Made by a program: the position numbers and the translations under genes. Shown here piece by piece: positions 60,993 through 64,000 of a stretch of DNA of 64,000 nucleotides (position 1 is its first letter; every line of letters starts with the position of its first letter). Below the pieces are notes generated by a model. The model did not search any database. It saw only the letters and a list, made by a program, of their open reading frames with translations, and was not told the origin of the DNA. The stretch comes from Loxodes magnus (lineage: Eukaryota; Ciliophora; Karyorelictea; Loxodida; Loxodidae). The stretch lies in NCBI GenBank assembly GCA_946699065.1, contig CAMPDV010002000.1, positions 20,964 through 84,963 of the forward strand, read 5' to 3'.

Positions 60993-63900
60993 TCACTTTT
61001 CTTAGAAATCTTATCATTTTTTAAACTTCTAGTTCTTTAAACTTTCAAATACATAAACTGATCTTCAGACTCTTTTACTTGCTTTTCTTATTCACTTTTC
61101 TTAGAAATCTTATCATTCTTTTAAACTTCTAGTTCTTAAAACTTTCAAATACATAAACTGATTTTCAGACTCTTTTACTTGCTTTTCTTATTCACTTTTC
61201 TTAGAAATCTTATCATTCTTTTAAACTTCTAGTTCTTAAAACTTTCAAATACATAAACTGATCTTCAGACTCTTTTACTTGCTTTTCTTATTCACTTTTC
61301 TTAGAAATCTTATCATTTTTTAAAACTTCTAGTTCTTAAAACTTTCAAATACATAAACTGATCTTCAGACTCTTTTACTTGCTTTTCTTATTCACTTTTC
61401 TTAGAAATCTTATCATTTTTTTAAACTTCTAGTTCTTAAAACTTTCAAATACATAAACTGATCTTCAGACTCTTTTACTTGCTTTTCTTATTCACTTTTC
61501 TTAGAAATCTTATCATTCTTTTAAACTTCTAGTTCTTAAAACTTTCAAATACATAAACTGATCTTCAGACTCTTTTACTTGCTTTTCTTATTCACTTTTC
61601 TTAGAAATCTTATCATTCATTTAAACTTCTAGTTCTTAAAACTTTCAAATACATAAACTGATCTTCAGACTCTTTTACTTGCTTTTCTTATTCACTTTTC
61701 TTAGAAATCTTATCTAGTTCTTAAAACTTTCAAATACATAAACTAATCTTCAGACTCTTTTACTTGCTTTTCTTATTCACTTTTCTTAGAAATCTTATCA
61801 TTCTTTTAAACTTCTAGTTCTTAAAACTTTCAAATACATAAACTGTTCTTCAGACTCTTTTACTTGCTTTTCTTATTCACTTTTCTTAGAAATCTTATCA
61901 TTCTTTTAAACTTCTAGTTCTTAAAACTTTCAAATACATAAACTGATCTTTAGACTCTTTTACTTGCTTTTCTTATTCACTTTTCTTAGAAATCTTATCA
62001 TTTTTTTAAACTTCTAGTTCTTAAAACTTTCAAATACATAAACTGATCTTCAGACTCTTTTACTTGCTTTTCTTATTCACTTTTCTTAGAAATCTTATCT
62101 AGTTCTTAAAACTTTCAAATACATAAACTAATCTTCAGACTCTTTTACTTGCTTTTCTTATTCACTTTTCTTAGAAATCTTATCATTCTTTTAAACTTCT
62201 AGTTCTTAAAACTTTCAAATACATAAACTGTTCTTCAGACTCTTTTACTTGCTTTTCTTATTCACTTTTCTTAGAAATCTTATCATTTTTTTAAACTTCT
62301 AGTTCTTAAAACTTTCAAATACATAAACTGATCTTCAGACTCTTTTACTTGCTTTTCTTATTCACTTTTCTTAGAAATCTTATCATTTTTTAAAACTTCT
62401 AGTTCTTAAAACTTTCAAATACATAAACTGATTTTCAGACTCTTTTACTTGCTTTTCTTATTCACTTTTCTTAGAAATCTTATCATTCTTTTAAACTTCT
62501 AGTTCTTAAAACTTTCAAATACATAAACTGATCTTCAGACTCTTTTACTTGCTTTTCTTATTCACTTTTCTTAGAAATCTTATCATTCTTTTAAACTTCT
62601 AGTTCTTAAAACTTTCAAATACATAAACTGATCTTCAGACTCTTTTACTTGCTTTTCTTATTCACTTTTCTTAGAAATCTTATCATTCTTTTAAACTTCT
62701 AGTTCTTAAAACTTTCAAATACATAAACTGATTTTCAGACTCTTTTACTTGCTTTTCTTATTCACTTTTCTTAGAAATCTTATCATTCTTTTAAACTTCT
62801 AGTTCTTAAAACTTTCAAATACATAAACTGATCTTCAGACTCTTTTACTTGCTTTTCTTATTCACTTTTCTTAGAAATCTTATCATTTTTTAAAACTTCT
62901 AGTTCTTAAAACTTTCAAATACATAAACTGATCTTCAGACTCTTTTACTTGCTTTTCTTATTCACTTTTCTTAGAAATCTTATCATTCATTTAAACTTCT
63001 AGTTCTTAAAACTTTCAAATACATAAACTGATCTTCAGACTCTTTTACTTGCTTTTCTTATTCACTTTTCTTAGAAATCTTATCATTTTTTAAAACTTCT
63101 AGTTCTTAAAACTTTCAAATACATAAACTGATCTTCAGACTCTTTTACTTGCTTTTCTTATTCACTTTTCTTAGAAATCTTATCATTTTTTTAAACTTCT
63201 AGTTCTTAAAACTTTCAAATACATAAACTGATCTTTAGACTCTTTTACTTGCTTTTCTTATTCACTTTTCTTAGAAATCTTATCATTTTTTTAAACTTCT
63301 AGTTCTTTAAACTTTCAAATACATAAACTGATCTTCAGACTCTTTTACTTGCTTTTCTTATTCACTTTTCTTAGAAATCTTATCATTCTTTTAAACTTCT
63401 AGTTCTTAAAACTTTCAAATACATAAACTGATCTTTAGACTCTTTTACTTGCTTTTCTTATTCACTTTTCTTAGAAATCCTATCATTTTTTTAAACTTCT
63501 AGTTCTTAAAACTTTCAAATACATAAACTGATCTTCAGACTGTTTTACTTGCTTTTCTTATTCACTTTTCTTAGAAATCTTATCATTCTTTTAAACTTCT
63601 AGTTCTTAAAACTTTCAAATACATAAACTGATCTTCAGACTCTTTTACTTGCTTTTCTTATTCACTTTTCTTAGAAATCTTATCATTTTTTAAAACTTCT
63701 AGTTCTTAAAACTTTCAAATACATAAACTGATCTTTAGACTCTTTTACTTGCTTTTCTTATTCACTTTTCTTAGAAATCCTATCATTCTTTTAAACTTCT
63801 AGTTCTTAAAACTTTCAAATACATAAACTGATCTTCAGACTCTTTTACTTGCTTTTCTTATTCACTTTTCTTAGAAATCTTATCATTTTTTTAAACTTCT

Positions 63901-64000
63901 AGTTCTTAAAACTTTCAAATACATAAACTGATCTTCAGACTCTTTTACTTGCTTTTCTTATTCACTTTTCTTAGAAATCTTATATAGTTCTTAAAACTTT

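Larger units (their letters stand above)
1..64000 (+). repeat. Continuous satellite array, 100-bp and 85-bp monomers
   Basis: The same AT-rich unit repeats head to tail from the first to the last base, always in one orientation, with no unique DNA between units. Most units are 100 bp (L). A minority are 85 bp (S) and lack one 15-bp block. A few are 84, 88, 91, 92 or 99 bp. Neighbouring units usually differ at only a few positions, at a handful of recurrent variable sites: tCTTATc/CCTATc/CTCATc, ATTCTTTT/ATTTTTTT, CTGATCTTCAG with several single-base forms, and TTCTT/TTCAT. These variants act as a barcode that reveals higher-order repeats. Long homogenised arrays like this are typical of eukaryotic centromeric, pericentromeric or subtelomeric heterochromatin; that location is inference. 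I do not recognise the family or the species. The array continues past both window edges. Confidence 0.98.
1..64000. other. No coding sequence or RNA gene in the window
   Basis: In the 100-bp monomer the + strand has stops at monomer positions 11 and 68 (one frame), 31 and 46 (a second) and 39 and 63 (the third). The 85-bp form also closes all three frames (11/53, 31, 24/48). The minus strand has many stops in each frame, from TTA, CTA and TCA triplets on the + strand. Every frame is therefore closed in every monomer, and no open stretch reaches about 66 codons. The consensus + strand contains no ATG; it appears only in a rare AAATGAAT variant (near 12018, 19800, 20957 and 21157). No tRNA-like or rRNA-like segment interrupts the repeat. 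Frequent T4 runs on the + strand would also act against Pol III transcription in that direction. Confidence 0.95.
58669..64000 (+). repeat. Right-edge domain with its own variant set
   Basis: Marks rare or absent elsewhere cluster here: CTGTTC (59121, 59906, 60191, 61844, 62229), ATTCATTTAAAC (58694, 59479, 61618, 62998), TTTTTTAAAAC (59180, 59965, 61318, 62387, 62885, 63085, 63686) and GTTCTTTAAAC (61036, 63305). S2 (TCTC) units are absent. From about 62.2 kb nearly all units are L. The window ends inside an S unit (TATATAG form) that starts at 63962. Confidence 0.85.

Noticed and set aside
1..64000. CRISPR array
   Set aside because: The repeats are contiguous and the whole 85-100 bp unit is conserved. 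There are no unique spacers, no leader and no cas genes.
1..64000. Coding tandem repeat (long repetitive protein)
   Set aside because: Stops close all six frames in every monomer of both lengths, and 100 and 85 are not multiples of three, so no frame is maintained.
1..64000. Telomeric repeat or subtelomere-specific motif
   Set aside because: No short G-rich repeat such as TTAGGG or a relative is present on either strand. The unit is 85-100 bp and G-poor on the + strand. A subtelomeric location remains possible but has no direct support.
1..64000. Transposon or its remnant inside the array
   Set aside because: No terminal inverted repeats, long terminal repeats, target-site duplications or foreign sequence appear. 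Even the scrambled spot at 22.3 kb contains only satellite sequence.
1..64000. CENP-B box
   Set aside because: The mammalian-type box needs CpG-containing, G-rich sequence, and the consensus has no CpG. The conserved half of the monomer shows no resemblance to it.
1..64000. Promoters and terminators (TATA-like boxes, T runs)
   Set aside because: TATATAG, TATAAA-like strings and T4 runs occur simply because the DNA is 75% A+T. They repeat in every unit with no gene beside them.
1..64000. Species or clade assignment from the monomer
   Set aside because: I do not recognise the satellite, and AT-rich satellites with about 100-bp units occur in plants, insects, nematodes and protists. Only a eukaryotic origin is reasonable to infer.
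1..64000. Whole array as an assembly artefact
   Set aside because: Variants differ along the array in ordered, block-specific ways that a simple expansion of one read would not give. Local collapses or duplications, for example the near-identical 755-bp and 1295-bp copies, cannot be excluded without reads.

Overview
The whole 64 kb window is one uninterrupted tandem satellite array. I found no gene, RNA gene, transposon, CRISPR array or unique sequence anywhere in it. The array is strongly AT-rich (about 25% G+C in the 100-bp monomer) and runs head to tail in one orientation off both window edges. Several hundred monomers (about 660-680, estimated from the mean length) of one family come in two main lengths, 100 bp (long, L) and 85 bp (short, S), differing by one 15-bp block. 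Rare 84, 88, 91, 92 and 99 bp forms exist. A homogenised 64 kb array of this kind points to eukaryotic heterochromatin (centromeric, pericentromeric or subtelomeric). The species and the chromosomal position cannot be read from the sequence.

Layout. From 1 to about 7.5 kb L and S monomers are mixed, with a 755-bp higher-order repeat (HOR) doubled at 3.3-4.8 kb and a 185-bp dimer doubled at 4.7-5.1 kb. A 14-monomer, 1295-bp HOR is present twice in tandem at 7.58-10.17 kb and again at 13.59-14.79 kb. A 1455-bp HOR is doubled at 14.60-17.33 kb. Related blocks of 1070 and 1355 bp lie at 19.07-21.49 kb, and the following block is broken by a scrambled 180-bp junction near 22.3 kb. From 24.2 to 33.7 kb a roughly 2.4-2.6 kb HOR repeats about four times. 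Degraded or partial copies follow at 34.3 kb and 40.0 kb, and a 1185-bp piece recurs exactly 14,345 bp away, at 44.4 kb. S monomers are absent from 35.7-39.2 kb (35 L in a row), from 45.9-54.2 kb (83 L in a row, carrying a 2600-bp HOR) and from 54.3-56.7 kb (24 L). The last 5-8 kb has its own set of point variants and a 785-bp HOR.

How it works. Nothing here encodes a product. Every reading frame on both strands meets a stop in every monomer, and the consensus + strand has no ATG. What the window records is satellite evolution: local amplification of multi-monomer blocks of many sizes, re-copying of blocks over 3-54 kb, and repeated length changes at one hairpin-capable site. I found no previously undescribed gene system. 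The points most worth a second look are the two-length monomer with its fragile site, the patchwork of unrelated HOR sizes, and the sharp switch between mixed and pure-L domains. All comparisons were made by eye, so mismatch counts are approximate.
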